Source: CAZSMK01 sp964608095 (GTDB lineage Bacteria; Sumerlaeota; Sumerlaeia; MWCT01; JAGHBZ01). Taken from it: DNA of 64,000 nucleotides. This document shows, piece after piece, positions 17,556 to 26,534 of the stretch (positions within the stretch are counted from its first letter, which is position 1; each line of letters opens with the position of its first letter). The notes under the pieces are model-generated. The model was not told the DNA's origin and did not search any database. It saw nothing but the letters and a program-made list of their open reading frames with translations. The translations under genes and the position numbers were made by a program. The stretch covers positions 1 to 64,000 of the forward strand of contig CAZSMK010000102.1 in the NCBI GenBank assembly GCA_964608095.1, in the 5' to 3' direction.

Positions 17556-18690
17556 AATCTTTACCTGTAAGTTTTTTCAACATCCGGACGGCTTCTCTCC
17601 GAATTAGCTCACTTTTGTTCTCGAGAGCTTTTTCCCACATAGCGATTTCCTTTTGCAGTTGCTCCTCATCCGGGGTGTCTTCAGCTTCTTCGACGACGGG
17701 TGTTTCTGCTTCTTCTTTTTTATCCTCAGATTCAGGTTCATTGTACGATACGAAAATCTCAGCCATTTCATCGCTGAACTGTGCAAGATCTTTTTCGTAA
17801 TCCTCGAGTTCCTTAAGTTCTTCTTCATCTTCATCCAGTTTTTCGAAGCCTATTTCAAGATCGTGTTGCTCGAATGCTTCCCCCATGGATACTCTTCCAT
17901 CTTCTATGTCTTGTTCCGAGACCGGCGTTTTCACTCCTGCCAAATTTTTCTCTCCAGCTACTTCTTCAAATTCACTCTCTTCTTCCTCTCTTTCCTCGTA
18001 GCCAAGTTCCCGGGGGACACGTCCCTTGAGCCGGAGTGGTTCTTCTGTCTTTATATGGAAGGTAAGGTGTGTTGCGCCGAGTTTGATGTCATCTCCATCC
18101 TTGAGCTGACTATCCTTGATGGGTTCTCCATTTATAAAAACACCACGCCAACTACCGAGATCTTTGATGAAATGAGTACTCCCTTCTTTAACAATCTGGG
18201 CATGGGTCTTTGAGACAAACCAATCATGAATACGGATGTCGTTATTCGCCGAACGTCCAATAAAGGTCTCGTGCTTGGTGATTTTAAACTCCTGGTTCTT
18301 TTGTTTCCCCGTGGTTACGACAAGCATACCGCTTGGGGTTCGATCAACAATCATGGTTCGTTCTGCGCCGAAAGCATCGCTTATGATTTGTTCATCGGAA
18401 AGGGGTTTGTTGATAAAGATAAGATTGTGTTTACCTATTGTAAGTACGTCGTTGTGCATGATTTCCGTCTTGGTAATTCGCACTCCATTGACAAATGTGC
18501 CGTTGGCGCTGTTCAGGTCGGTAAGGATATATTTCCCTTCCATTCGGCGGATTCGGGCGTGATTTCGGCTTACCGCTAGGTTCTCAATCACGATGTCGTT
18601 ATCACGTGCCCGTCCTATGTTGAGAATGTCTTTGTCTACGAAATATTTGTGTATTACATTCTCACCGAGTTTGACCACTATTTCGGCCAT
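17536..18690 (-). CDS. Protein with two FHA domains and an acidic C-terminus
   Basis: The 384-residue protein has two forkhead-associated domains, which bind phosphothreonine peptides. The first, near residues 20-75, has NIGRARDNDIVI, SRNHARI and NSANGTFVNG. The second, near 135-200, has FIGRSANNDIRI, SKTHAQI and GSWRGVFINGE. The canonical Gly-Arg, Ser-x-x-His and Asn-Gly residues are kept in both. Residues from about 220 on are strongly acidic, with runs of Glu and Asp and possible coiled coil. There is no kinase domain and none is encoded nearby. AGAGGTG precedes the ATG. This gene heads the tight MPE-ligA train. Confidence 0.9.
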   Translation of the reverse strand: MAEIVVKLGENVIHKYFVDKDILNIGRARDNDIVIENLAVSRNHARIRRMEGKYILTDLNSANGTFVNGVRITKTEIMHNDVLTIGKHNLIFINKPLSDEQIISDAFGAERTMIVDRTPSGMLVVTTGKQKNQEFKITKHETFIGRSANNDIRIHDWFVSKTHAQIVKEGSTHFIKDLGSWRGVFINGEPIKDSQLKDGDDIKLGATHLTFHIKTEEPLRLKGRVPRELGYEEREEEESEFEEVAGEKNLAGVKTPVSEQDIEDGRVSMGEAFEQHDLEIGFEKLDEDEEELKELEDYEKDLAQFSDEMAEIFVSYNEPESEDKKEEAETPVVEEAEDTPDEEQLQKEIAMWEKALENKSELIRREAVRMLKKLTGKDYDSPRV

Positions 18691-18762
18691 TTTTTACACC
18701 TCTTGTCCTGGAGATTGAATAATTTTATATCTTTATATTGTGTAACTCCAAAAGTCAATTGG

Positions 18763-19755
18763 TTATGCTATCCGACGTGTAAGTATTGTATCTGCAGCAA
18801 CGAAAAAGAAACCGTTTGTCGAATAAAGATTAAGCGCCGGGTAGTTATTGATACTTGTCCGGAGTTCGACCTGCTCGAACTCATCGTCACGCCGAAGGCG
18901 AACAAGCGTCTCGTTGAGAAGCCAGCGTCCCACGCCTTTTCCCTGAAATGTCGGATCGACCGCAATGAAATCGAGGATGGCGATATTTCGCTTGAGCTTC
19001 TGGTTTAACTCACGGTTAGCGAGAATAATCGCAAATCCCATAACATTGTCCCGGTGCAATGCAACGATTATTTTACAGGCAAGGTGTCGACAACATTTTT
19101 CTATCCATTCTCCAAACAACTCATGAGCATTCTTTACATCAAGAGTCGTGTCGGAAAAGAAATGATTATACTGGTGTGCGAGTTTTGAAATTTCTTTGAT
19201 CTGTTCAATCTGAGCGTCGGTACACCCTGTCACAATTTTGTAAGGACCTTGAGGCGCCTTTGGTTCTGTGAGTCTGCCGGTTTCAAGGTTTATGTACATC
19301 TTGATTGAACAATCGACAAAATGAAATCCCTTCTCTTCGAGCAGGGCGACGTTTCCCCACTCGTTGACGTCTACCCTTAATTCAACGTGTTCATATTTTT
19401 TGGTCTTTATCTTCACAAGAATGGAATCTATAAATTTTTTCCGGGAGGCTTGTGAGCCTTTAAACAAAAGGAAGGGGGAGAGTTTACACATTTTCATACC
19501 AAAGATAGAGCTGTGCCATTGTCGCGATTGGATAACACATAGACCTGAAATATTTCCGTTTTTTTCTCGTCCAATATACCCTTCATGTTTCTCTGAGAGG
19601 TCAAGGATTCGCCGCGTATGATATTCCGCTGTCTTTTTTGGATCGAACCCCTGTGCGCGCCGCTGAAGATCTTTATGGGGATAGTGGCTCACATACTCTA
19701 AAATATCTTCTTTATCGCTTTTCTTGATTTTCTTCAAATTCATCGCGTTCCCCAT
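18763..19755 (-). CDS. Tandem GNAT acetyltransferase, WecD-like
   Basis: The 330-residue protein appears to hold two GNAT-fold halves. The N-terminal half has ISGLCVIQSRQWHSSIFGMK and NVALLEEKGFHFVD, resembling dTDP-fucosamine acetyltransferase WecD. The C-terminal half has the acetyl-CoA loop DFIAVDPTFQGKGVGRWLLN near residue 265 and NYPALNLYSTNGFFF. Only the second half keeps the Q/R-x-x-G-x-G loop. It may acetylate an amino sugar for surface polysaccharide, but that is inferred from similarity. The start overlaps the stop of the upstream HD hydrolase gene by one base (TAATG). Confidence 0.8.
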   Translation of the reverse strand: MGNAMNLKKIKKSDKEDILEYVSHYPHKDLQRRAQGFDPKKTAEYHTRRILDLSEKHEGYIGREKNGNISGLCVIQSRQWHSSIFGMKMCKLSPFLLFKGSQASRKKFIDSILVKIKTKKYEHVELRVDVNEWGNVALLEEKGFHFVDCSIKMYINLETGRLTEPKAPQGPYKIVTGCTDAQIEQIKEISKLAHQYNHFFSDTTLDVKNAHELFGEWIEKCCRHLACKIIVALHRDNVMGFAIILANRELNQKLKRNIAILDFIAVDPTFQGKGVGRWLLNETLVRLRRDDEFEQVELRTSINNYPALNLYSTNGFFFVAADTILTRRIA

Positions 19756-20933
19756 TAAATCAAGAGTTCCGGCTCAAATACCTTTATATATTCCTCTCGT
19801 AAATATCTATCGGTCATCCCGGAAATATAATCACAAATAACTCGTCGTTTTCCCTCTTTTTTCATGCGTTCCTGATATTTTTTAGGCAATTGCTCAGGTA
19901 CTTCAAGGTATGAGATGAAAAGTTGTTCGACAAACTTTTCTGCCTTGGTTGCCATCCGGATGGTATGAGGATGCCGATAGACATTCGCCATGAGAAAATC
20001 TTTGAGTTGCTTGTTTTTTTTGATCATATCCGGGCTGAATTGGGCGATTTTTATACCGAGATTGCGAATATCATCAACCGTATTCACCTTGTGCTCTTGC
20101 AGATTTTGGAAGGTTTGACTGAGTGCATCACTCACCTGCATATCGATCACCGAACTTATCGCCCGGAACTTGACAAATTTATCGCGTGCCGGGGATTTCA
20201 TCTGTTCCCTCATCGTTTGAAAAATATCCCGGCACCAGGGGACTTCCCTCAAGTTCTCCTCGTCGATTATGCCCATTTTAAATGCATCGTCAAGATCATG
20301 GTTATTATAAGCTATTTCGTCGGCGAGATCTACGATTTGAGCCTCCAGAGTAGGCGCCTTATGCGGTTCGAAGCGTTCGTCGATTCGGGGCGTATCATAA
20401 GATGTCGCATGTTTTATAATTCCTTCCCGAACCTCCCATGTAAGGTTCAAGCCGGGTATGTCCGGATAGCGCTCCTCCAGCAACTCGACGACGCGTAGGC
20501 CTTGCTCGTTATGTTCAAAACCGCCTTCTTCCTTCATCAACTTTTTGAGCGCTCGTTCGCCTGAATGACCAAATGGAGTATGGCCGATATCGTGGGCAAG
20601 GGCGATGGCTTCTGTAAGGTCAACGTTCAGGCGGAGATTTCTGGCGAGTGTCCGGGCAATTTGTGCAACCTCGATAGTATGCGTCAAGCGGGTTCTAAAG
20701 TAATCACCCTCGTGTATCACAAAGACCTGCGTTTTGTATTCGAGTTTGCGAAACGCGCTCGAGTGGATTATCCGGTCGCGGTCGCGTTGAAAATCTGTCC
20801 GGTGTTCATCCGGTGAAATTTCATACTCCCGCCCCTTCGAGTCGCTACTGAACATCGCATAGGGGGCAAGAATTTGTTTCTCTATTTCCTCGAGTGTATG
20901 CTTGGTCAGTACTTTGTTTTCTCGTATAATCAT
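19755..20933 (-). CDS. dgt: dGTP triphosphohydrolase-like HD-domain protein
   Basis: The protein (about 392 residues from the ATG at 20933) belongs to the bacterial dGTPase family, which hydrolyses dNTPs to nucleosides and triphosphate. RTDFQRDRDRIIHSSAFRKL (about residues 45-64) and the metal ligands His85 (RLTHTIEVAQIART) and HD 114-115 (HDIGHTPFGHSGE) are intact, as is IVDLADEIAYNNHDLDD. The shorter start is chosen because family members begin just before this point; a longer in-frame ATG exists at 20996. Its 3' end couples to the GNAT gene. Preferred nucleotide is unknown. Confidence 0.88.
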   Translation of the reverse strand: MIIRENKVLTKHTLEEIEKQILAPYAMFSSDSKGREYEISPDEHRTDFQRDRDRIIHSSAFRKLEYKTQVFVIHEGDYFRTRLTHTIEVAQIARTLARNLRLNVDLTEAIALAHDIGHTPFGHSGERALKKLMKEEGGFEHNEQGLRVVELLEERYPDIPGLNLTWEVREGIIKHATSYDTPRIDERFEPHKAPTLEAQIVDLADEIAYNNHDLDDAFKMGIIDEENLREVPWCRDIFQTMREQMKSPARDKFVKFRAISSVIDMQVSDALSQTFQNLQEHKVNTVDDIRNLGIKIAQFSPDMIKKNKQLKDFLMANVYRHPHTIRMATKAEKFVEQLFISYLEVPEQLPKKYQERMKKEGKRRVICDYISGMTDRYLREEYIKVFEPELLI

Positions 20934-21147
20934 GGAAATTGCTCTATTCTTCGTACAAAATACTGAATTGTACTGTTTACTAAAAAAATTATGCAAGGCA
21001 AAAACTCAATAACGCCATGACGTCTATCTGAGAAAAAAAGCTATAAACTTTGGACATTGATAGAGTAAGGTAAAAATTCGTTTTACTAAGATGTCGTAAA
21101 TACTTTTTTTATAGGTATTGATATCGGAACTCAGGGAGGAAAAGAGC

Positions 21148-21576
21148 ATGACATCTGAAGTGTTGCAAAAAATTGTGAAACAGACCGAGTCTGAACCGTA
21201 TCCGTGTGAGATGGGGATGGTGATCGAGAAAGTAGAACCGGGTTATTCGCGTGTTTCCATGAAATGCACCAAAGAGATGAGAAATCTTTTCGGGATGACG
21301 CATGGCGGGGCGACCTTCTCTCTTATCGATGAAGCATTCGAGTTAGCGTGCAACTCCCATGGCACTGTAGCGGTCGCGCTCTCGATGTCAATTACATTCT
21401 TTGCACCGGCACTTACGGACACGATCATTCGTGCCGAGGCACGCGAAGTCAATCTGACAAGAAAAACCGGAACTTACCAGATTATAGTAACCGATAGCGA
21501 AGACCGAAAATTGGCGCTTTGTCAGGCTCTTGCATACCGTAAAAATGAACCCTTACCGTTTCTTGAAAAAGAATAA
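21148..21576 (+). CDS. Hot-dog fold acyl-CoA thioesterase (PaaI-like)
   Basis: The protein of about 142 residues from ATG 21148 is a single hot-dog domain of the PaaI/YbgC type. MRNLFGMTHGGATFSLIDEA is the hallmark segment with the catalytic-site HGG and the Asp/Glu of the long helix. VALSMSITFFAPA follows, and AEAREVNLTRKTGTYQI forms the central sheet. It likely hydrolyses acyl-CoA, perhaps aromatic or hydroxylated. A GGGAGG site 8 bases upstream supports the start over an earlier TTG. It sits two bases ahead of the LysE gene, so the pair is an operon. Confidence 0.9.
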   Translation: MTSEVLQKIVKQTESEPYPCEMGMVIEKVEPGYSRVSMKCTKEMRNLFGMTHGGATFSLIDEAFELACNSHGTVAVALSMSITFFAPALTDTIIRAEAREVNLTRKTGTYQIIVTDSEDRKLALCQALAYRKNEPLPFLEKE

Positions 21577-21578
21577 TC

Positions 21579-22244
21579 ATGGGCGTCCATCTTTTAAGCA
21601 TAGCGTTATCGTCCTTCCTGTTGGGCTTAAGTGGAGCGTTATCGCCAGGCCCCTTGTTGACACTCACCATCGCTGAATCCATCAAACGTGGCCCATGGGT
21701 CGGTCCCCTTTTGATTCTCGGACATGCGGTGCTCGAGTTCGCTCTCATTGTCGCTATTGTTTTCGGCTTTGACGCCGTTCTTCGTATTCCCCTCGTCCAG
21801 ATAGTGATGATGGCTATCGGGAGTGTTATGTTGGTCTTTATGGCGCTTCTCACCTGGCGAAGTAGCAAAGAAGATTTCTCCAAACTTCTTGATGTGAAGA
21901 TCTCGCGTACAGATACCAAACTTTTGCGCTTTCCCCTTACAGGCATTTATATGAGCATTTCCAATCCGTTCTGGACTATCTGGTGGGCTACTGTTGGCGT
22001 CATGTATCTGGGAATTGCGATCGAGTATAAATGGTGGGGCATCATGTTCTTTTTTGCAGGGCATATCCTTGCCGATTTTGTATGGTACACGCTGGTATCT
22101 TTCAGCTTGTCAAAAGGACGCCGGTTTATTTCACCGAAGTGGTATCGAAACATTCTCATCGGCTGTGCCTGTGTGCTTTTTCTCTTTGCCGGATTCTTTC
22201 TGTATTTGAGTGTTAACAGGACAATGGGACTCCTTCATACATAA
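21579..22244 (+). CDS. LysE-family transporter
   Basis: The 221-residue protein has about six hydrophobic helices and begins with LLGLSGALSPGPLLTLTIAES, the conserved first-helix motif of the LysE/RhtB exporter family. NPFWTIWWATVGVMYLG near residue 128 is the second family motif. These inner-membrane proteins export amino acids or related small molecules, and the substrate here is unknown. The gene directly follows the hot-dog thioesterase. Confidence 0.88.
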   Translation: MGVHLLSIALSSFLLGLSGALSPGPLLTLTIAESIKRGPWVGPLLILGHAVLEFALIVAIVFGFDAVLRIPLVQIVMMAIGSVMLVFMALLTWRSSKEDFSKLLDVKISRTDTKLLRFPLTGIYMSISNPFWTIWWATVGVMYLGIAIEYKWWGIMFFFAGHILADFVWYTLVSFSLSKGRRFISPKWYRNILIGCACVLFLFAGFFLYLSVNRTMGLLHT

Positions 22245-22311
22245 CAGTAAACATTCCCGCTATCTTTGATATTGCATCGAGTATATCCCCTCACTATGAT
22301 TGGATAATTAC

Positions 22312-23139
22312 ATGGCGATACGAATGGAAATAGACGTAATAAATAACCTGCCTTTATTGGGGCAGATGGTACGTCGTGATATCCGCGGAAGATATATAGG
22401 CTCGATGATGGGTATTTTCTGGTCTGTTCTGAATCCGCTGATTATGATTACGATTTATGTCCTGGTGTTTTCCAGCCTCATGCAGGCGAAGTGGAAGTTC
22501 GGCTCCGTTGAGACCGGCTATGCCGTCTATCTTTGCACCGCGCTCCTTCCCTGGCTCTGGCTGCAGGAGGCTCTGATCGCTTCATGCAATTCCGTGGTCT
22601 TCAATGGGTCGCTTCTGAAACGGACGGCATTTCCCAAGGCCATTTTGCCACTGGAAGCAGTCTTAGCCAGCGGCGTTCATTTCCTTATCGCAATGACACT
22701 GTTCTCAATCGTTATGATTTGGCTCGATGCATTTCCCGGATTCTGGCTCGTTGGCTTGATTCCACTCTTCTTTCTCCAGATTTTTTTGTTACTCGGTCCC
22801 GCGTATTTATTGGCAACCCTCAATGTGTTTATCCGCGATACGCAACAGATTGTCGGGGCATTGTTGACCTTTCTCTTCTGGGCGACACCCATTGTGTATC
22901 CGGCTGATGTTATATTTAAGAATACTGAAAGCACAAATTTTAAACATATAATTCTAAAGTATTGGTTTACTATAAATCCGGTCGTTCATCTTTCAGACAT
23001 GTATCGCTCGATCCTTATTGCCCGTAAGGTTCCGTCGCCCGTAAGTATCCTTTATCTCTTACTGCTCGCCGCTTTATTATATATCGCCGGTAAATGGCTT
23101 TTTACACGGAGTCAACAACATTTTATCGATGAGTTGTAA
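22312..23139 (+). CDS. wzm: ABC-2 type polysaccharide export permease (Wzm-like)
   Basis: The protein of about 275 residues from ATG 22312 has the ABC-2 export permease pattern: LVRRDIRGRYIGS-like cytoplasmic start (MVRRDIRGRYIGSMMG), then six membrane helices. NPLIMITIYVLVFSSLMQAKW and ALLTFLFWATPIVYP, with YWFTINPVVHLSDMYRSIL near the end, are typical of O-antigen/teichoic acid exporters. It forms the membrane channel for a lipid-linked polysaccharide. The start is weakly supported because no clear ribosome site is visible. Its stop overlaps the wzt start by one base (TAATG). Confidence 0.9.
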   Translation: MAIRMEIDVINNLPLLGQMVRRDIRGRYIGSMMGIFWSVLNPLIMITIYVLVFSSLMQAKWKFGSVETGYAVYLCTALLPWLWLQEALIASCNSVVFNGSLLKRTAFPKAILPLEAVLASGVHFLIAMTLFSIVMIWLDAFPGFWLVGLIPLFFLQIFLLLGPAYLLATLNVFIRDTQQIVGALLTFLFWATPIVYPADVIFKNTESTNFKHIILKYWFTINPVVHLSDMYRSILIARKVPSPVSILYLLLLAALLYIAGKWLFTRSQQHFIDEL

Positions 23140-24854
23140 TGAACCAACAGCCTTACACAGACGCATCTGTTTACGCGGAAAACTTGACCAAGCGCTATTC
23201 TCTTTATACTAAGCCCCTGGACAGGTTGAAGGAGGTACTGGCTCGAAAAAAAGGGGGATATCACCGCGAATTCACTGCGCTGGACAAGATCAACTTCATG
23301 GTCAGACGCGGCGAAACATTGGGCATCATTGGTCCTAACGGCGCCGGTAAAAGCACCTTGCTCAAGATAATAGCCGGCATTATCGATCCGACTGAAGGAA
23401 GATACGAGACCCACGGCAGGATATCTGCCATTATAGAGCTGGGTGCGGGATTTCATCCTGAGTTCACCGGTCGAGAGAATGTGGTCATGAATGCAACCCT
23501 GCTCGGATTTCGCGCCTCTGACCTTGGCAACCTTATGAACCGCGTGGAACGCTTTTCGGAACTCGGCAAGTATATCGATATGCCCCTGAAAACCTATTCC
23601 ACCGGTATGTTCATGCGCCTCGCCTTTTCCATCGCCATTAACGTCTCGCCTGATATACTTCTTATAGACGAGGCGCTTGCCGTCGGCGACGCCGTCTTTG
23701 CTCACCGGTGTATGGCGCGAATCCGCGAACTTCAGCAACAAAAGGTCACCATTCTGTTCGTCTCTCACGATGTGAATGCCGTGATGCAGATTTGCGACCA
23801 TGCGCTTTATATAGACAAGGGTGTGATCGTGGCACAGGGTGACCCTAAACATGTGGTAGAACGCTATCATGTGAGTGTTGCCGAACGGCTCAGCAGCGAC
23901 ACCGCCCCCGGAACTCATCCCGTCGAGTTTTTTCAAGTTGGCGCACCTGAAATCTCTCGCGACATCTCTGAACGCCGTTTCGGTACCCTTGAAGCACGTA
24001 TCGTTGATATCCGGATTCTGGATAGCGCCGGAAAGGAACAGGATAAGTTTGTCGCCGGCGTAGACGTTACATGCGCCATGAAGGTGCAGTTCGCTACACA
24101 TATAAAAAATCCTGTGTTCGGTATTATGGTGAAGAATCGCTTTGGAGTCGAGGTATTCGGGACTAATACCTATCTGCGTGGCGAAAAAACCGGTGAGTAT
24201 AATGCAGGCAATGTCGCGTCTGTGCAGTATAAATCGCGTTTGAACCTCTGTCCCGGCGTTTACAGTCTCTCTTTCGCTGTTCATACTATCGGTGGGCATT
24301 TTTATGATTATCGTGTGGATGCACGCCTCATCGAGATTATACAACCAGCAACGGCGATCGGCATCGCCAACCTCCCCCTTTCACTCTCATGGAAGAAAGA
24401 GGCGGAAACGTCTCCTGTGTTCAATGACGATTTTTTCCAGAAAGTGTACGGAAATGCACCGTCACAACTCATTATGGATCAAACAGCGTCCGAATATTTA
24501 GTAGGGGAGTGGTACTTACCTGAGCAGAGTCCGGATGGCTGGTACCGCTGGATGGGTGAAGAGGCATCGGTGTATCTTTCAGTCGCTTCCGACGCACAGC
24601 AATTATTTTGCGAGTTTCGCACTTTTCATCCTGTTGCCTCCGCTGACGGGTTACGCATTACCATAAAAATTAATGGAAAAGTGTTTGATGAGATCCGCAT
24701 AAGGGATAATAATTGGAATACTTTTGAAATATCATTGCCTCGAGAGATAACAGGCGGGATTGTCCAGATTACGTTTTGTCCCAGCGGTACATTTACTCCC
24801 GAAGATGACGATAGACGGCTTAGTGTTCAATGTCGCCAGTGCGGTATCCGATGA
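23139..24854 (+). CDS. wzt: Polysaccharide export ATPase (Wzt-like) with extra C-terminal domain
   Basis: The 571-residue protein powers export with the Wzm-like permease. The ATPase domain (about 1-240) has Walker A GPNGAGKST (65-73), signature YSTGMFMRLAF near 155 and Walker B ILLIDEALAVGD. A Wzt C-terminal carbohydrate-binding domain spans about 285-410 (VTCAMKVQFATHIKNPVFG, GVYSLSFAVHTIGG). A further domain of about 130 residues (about 440-571) has GWYRWMGEEASVYL, W-TFEISLP and DDRRLSV motifs, the pattern of a beta-sandwich module also found on some glycosyltransferases. E. coli-type Wzt lacks this third part, so the protein is longer than usual (about 430). Confidence 0.92.
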   Translation: MNQQPYTDASVYAENLTKRYSLYTKPLDRLKEVLARKKGGYHREFTALDKINFMVRRGETLGIIGPNGAGKSTLLKIIAGIIDPTEGRYETHGRISAIIELGAGFHPEFTGRENVVMNATLLGFRASDLGNLMNRVERFSELGKYIDMPLKTYSTGMFMRLAFSIAINVSPDILLIDEALAVGDAVFAHRCMARIRELQQQKVTILFVSHDVNAVMQICDHALYIDKGVIVAQGDPKHVVERYHVSVAERLSSDTAPGTHPVEFFQVGAPEISRDISERRFGTLEARIVDIRILDSAGKEQDKFVAGVDVTCAMKVQFATHIKNPVFGIMVKNRFGVEVFGTNTYLRGEKTGEYNAGNVASVQYKSRLNLCPGVYSLSFAVHTIGGHFYDYRVDARLIEIIQPATAIGIANLPLSLSWKKEAETSPVFNDDFFQKVYGNAPSQLIMDQTASEYLVGEWYLPEQSPDGWYRWMGEEASVYLSVASDAQQLFCEFRTFHPVASADGLRITIKINGKVFDEIRIRDNNWNTFEISLPREITGGIVQITFCPSGTFTPEDDDRRLSVQCRQCGIR

Positions 24855-24874
24855 GGCGAATAATGTGAGGAGAC

Positions 24875-25756
24875 GTGCTTATGCCGCCCATTTTACAAGT
24901 TATGCGACCTAAACAGTGGATTAAAAATCTCCTTCTCTTTGCAGGAATTGTCTTCTCGGAGAATCTTATAAATCTGGAGATGTTGTTGAGAGCAAGTGTG
25001 GGTTTTGTCCTTTTCTGTCTTCTCTCCGGTTCCGTCTATATTATTAACGACATCCGTGATCTCGAGTTTGACCAACAACATCCACTCAAACAAAAACGTC
25101 CGCTTGCATCCGGCGAACTGTCCATTGGTATCGCTACGATTATGGCTCTTATCTTGAGTGTTATAGGGATTGCGGGCTCTTTTTCGCTCGGGTTGAATTT
25201 CGGCTTGCTCGCTCTCGGTTATTTTCTCATGCAAAATATCTATTCACTCGTGCTCAAGCATGTCGTCATCGTCGACATCCTCATAGTTGCAATCGGGTTT
25301 GTGTTGCGCGCATTGGCTGGCATTGAGGCAATACGCATTCCCGGCGCTACGGTTCCTGTCACCCCATGGTTTATTTCGGTAACCTTTTTCCTCGCTCTCT
25401 TTATAGTCATTGTCAAACGGCGGCACGAACTTATTCTCCTCGAGGGGAATGCATCAGGACACAGAAAAGTACTCGAGGAATATTCCGCCCAGTTTATCGA
25501 CCAGATGATTGCGGTCGTAACATCGGCAACCGTTATCTCTTACGCACTCTGGACCGCGATAGGATACACCCGTCACCAGACCATGATTTTTACCCTTCCC
25601 TTTGTTCTCTATGGAATTTTCCGTTATCTCTATATCGCGTACAAAAGAGAAGAAGGCGGCGCGCCGGAAAATGTGCTCCTCACTGATAAACCTCTCCTGA
25701 TCGATATCTTTATCTGGGGAATTATAGTTGTCGGGCTTCTCTACCTCGGTAGATAA
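24875..25756 (+). CDS. UbiA-family prenyltransferase, decaprenyl-phosphate phosphoribosyltransferase-like
   Basis: The 293-residue membrane protein has the UbiA Asp-rich motif in the form NDIRDLEFD (58-66), followed by QQHPLKQKRPLASG. The 'HP-K-RP-A-G' continuation is characteristic of decaprenyl-phosphoryl-5-phosphoribose synthases. These transfer phosphoribose to polyprenyl phosphate to make an arabinose or ribose donor. About eight to nine helices follow. Its place directly after wzm-wzt suggests polyprenyl-linked pentose for the exported glycan, but no epimerase pair (DprE1/E2) is in the window. Confidence 0.85.
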   Translation: MLMPPILQVMRPKQWIKNLLLFAGIVFSENLINLEMLLRASVGFVLFCLLSGSVYIINDIRDLEFDQQHPLKQKRPLASGELSIGIATIMALILSVIGIAGSFSLGLNFGLLALGYFLMQNIYSLVLKHVVIVDILIVAIGFVLRALAGIEAIRIPGATVPVTPWFISVTFFLALFIVIVKRRHELILLEGNASGHRKVLEEYSAQFIDQMIAVVTSATVISYALWTAIGYTRHQTMIFTLPFVLYGIFRYLYIAYKREEGGAPENVLLTDKPLLIDIFIWGIIVVGLLYLGR

Positions 25757-25810
25757 GATTTTTGTATCTTTCCTCGAGCGTGGCGGCTTGAATCCGCGTC
25801 AGACATCAAA

Positions 25811-25866
25811 ATCGTGCTCGTTCTCGTACACGTACACGTTCTTGTACACGTACACGTAATCGTACT
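25811..25866. repeat. Degenerate GTACAC/GTACACGTACAC tandem repeat
   Basis: The stretch consists of imperfect six-base units of the type (C/G)TACACG and (C/T)TCGTAC. On the minus strand it reads TACGTG/TACAAG/TACGAG repeats, which create a spurious Tyr-Val-Tyr coding pattern. Similar Y-x-Y repeat frames are known as false genes in intergenic DNA of uncultured bacteria. Confidence 0.7.
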
Positions 25867-26074
25867 CATATAAAGTTGTTACCGAAAACCACTCATCTTC
25901 AATCATCGCTATCGTTTTCGCTTCGCACGCCTGAGCGTGCGCGCTATCAAAGAGCGCCAGTGGCAGGTCGCAGATTCGCTCTGGCGGATGTGTATCTTCG
26001 GTTTTGTCGTAGTTGCGCCCTGGTGGATCGAAGATCTCGTATCCTTTGGAGACGGCGTAACCGCTGGTTATGAA

Positions 26075-26162
26075 CACTCCACACAGGAATGCCGATAGAC
26101 TTTCCATTATAACCAGAAGAACATATGTCTGCAAATGTGGAGTGCTTGTACCCTGTGGGTAC
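26075..26162 (+). repeat. Structured intergenic repeat, copy 1, plus hairpin
   Basis: CACTCCACA (26075-26083) and TGTGGAGTG (26136-26144) are perfect inverted arms. They enclose TGCCGATAGACTTTCC and AACCAGAAGA, which recur in copy 2 at 28500-28570. Three bases after the right arm comes the hairpin GTACCC-TGT-GGGTAC (26148-26162). In copy 2 a hairpin of different sequence occupies the same place, which points to conserved structure. No coding potential. Confidence 0.7.
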
Positions 26163-26534
26163 GCGCCCTCAGGGATAGATTTGTGTAGTAGGGTCGTTCG
26201 GCCCGAATGAGTATTATTTAGAGCGACTTCGATACTGTAGGATAAGCGTCCTTGCTTGTCTTCCTTATATCGTAACAATTTTGGGTAATACTAACGTTCT
26301 ATGGCTGACAACCGAGACGGTCGTCCTACGTATTCATGTAGGATAAGTGACTTGGCTTGTCAATCAAATCGTCCTTGTACTCGTGCTCTTATGCATGCGC
26401 GCACGTTCAGGCGTACTAAGCGATACCGAGTACAGCCAAGGAATGAAGATGAGTCTTGGGGGATTAGAAATCTTACGTTAGCGGGCATGAGGGGCTGCCC
26501 GATAGCCTCGCGACAACCTCAATCTTTCGAAATG

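Larger units (their letters stand above)
25757..26534. other. Hairpin- and repeat-rich intergenic region A
   Basis: About 780 bases lie between the prenyltransferase gene and the stop of the DUF1846 gene. Contents include a degenerate GTACACGTACAC run (25811-25866), repeat copy 1 (26075-26144) with an adjoining GTACCC-TGT-GGGTAC hairpin, and a GTAGGGTCGTTCG motif at 26188. GAGGGGCTGCCCGATA near 26488 resembles the end arms of region B. A 159-codon minus-strand frame exists, but its Tyr/Val alternation is an artefact of the hexamer repeat. I see no true gene. Confidence 0.6.

Noticed and set aside
23112..24344. A 410-codon minus-strand open frame opposite wzt.
   Set aside because: It is the antisense shadow of a clearly identified ATPase gene; its sequence has no family resemblance and is His/Cys-rich.
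25799..26278. A 159-codon minus-strand open frame with Tyr-Val-Tyr repeats.
   Set aside because: The composition comes from the GTACAC repeat, there is no ribosome site, and it crosses the structured repeat. Not a gene.
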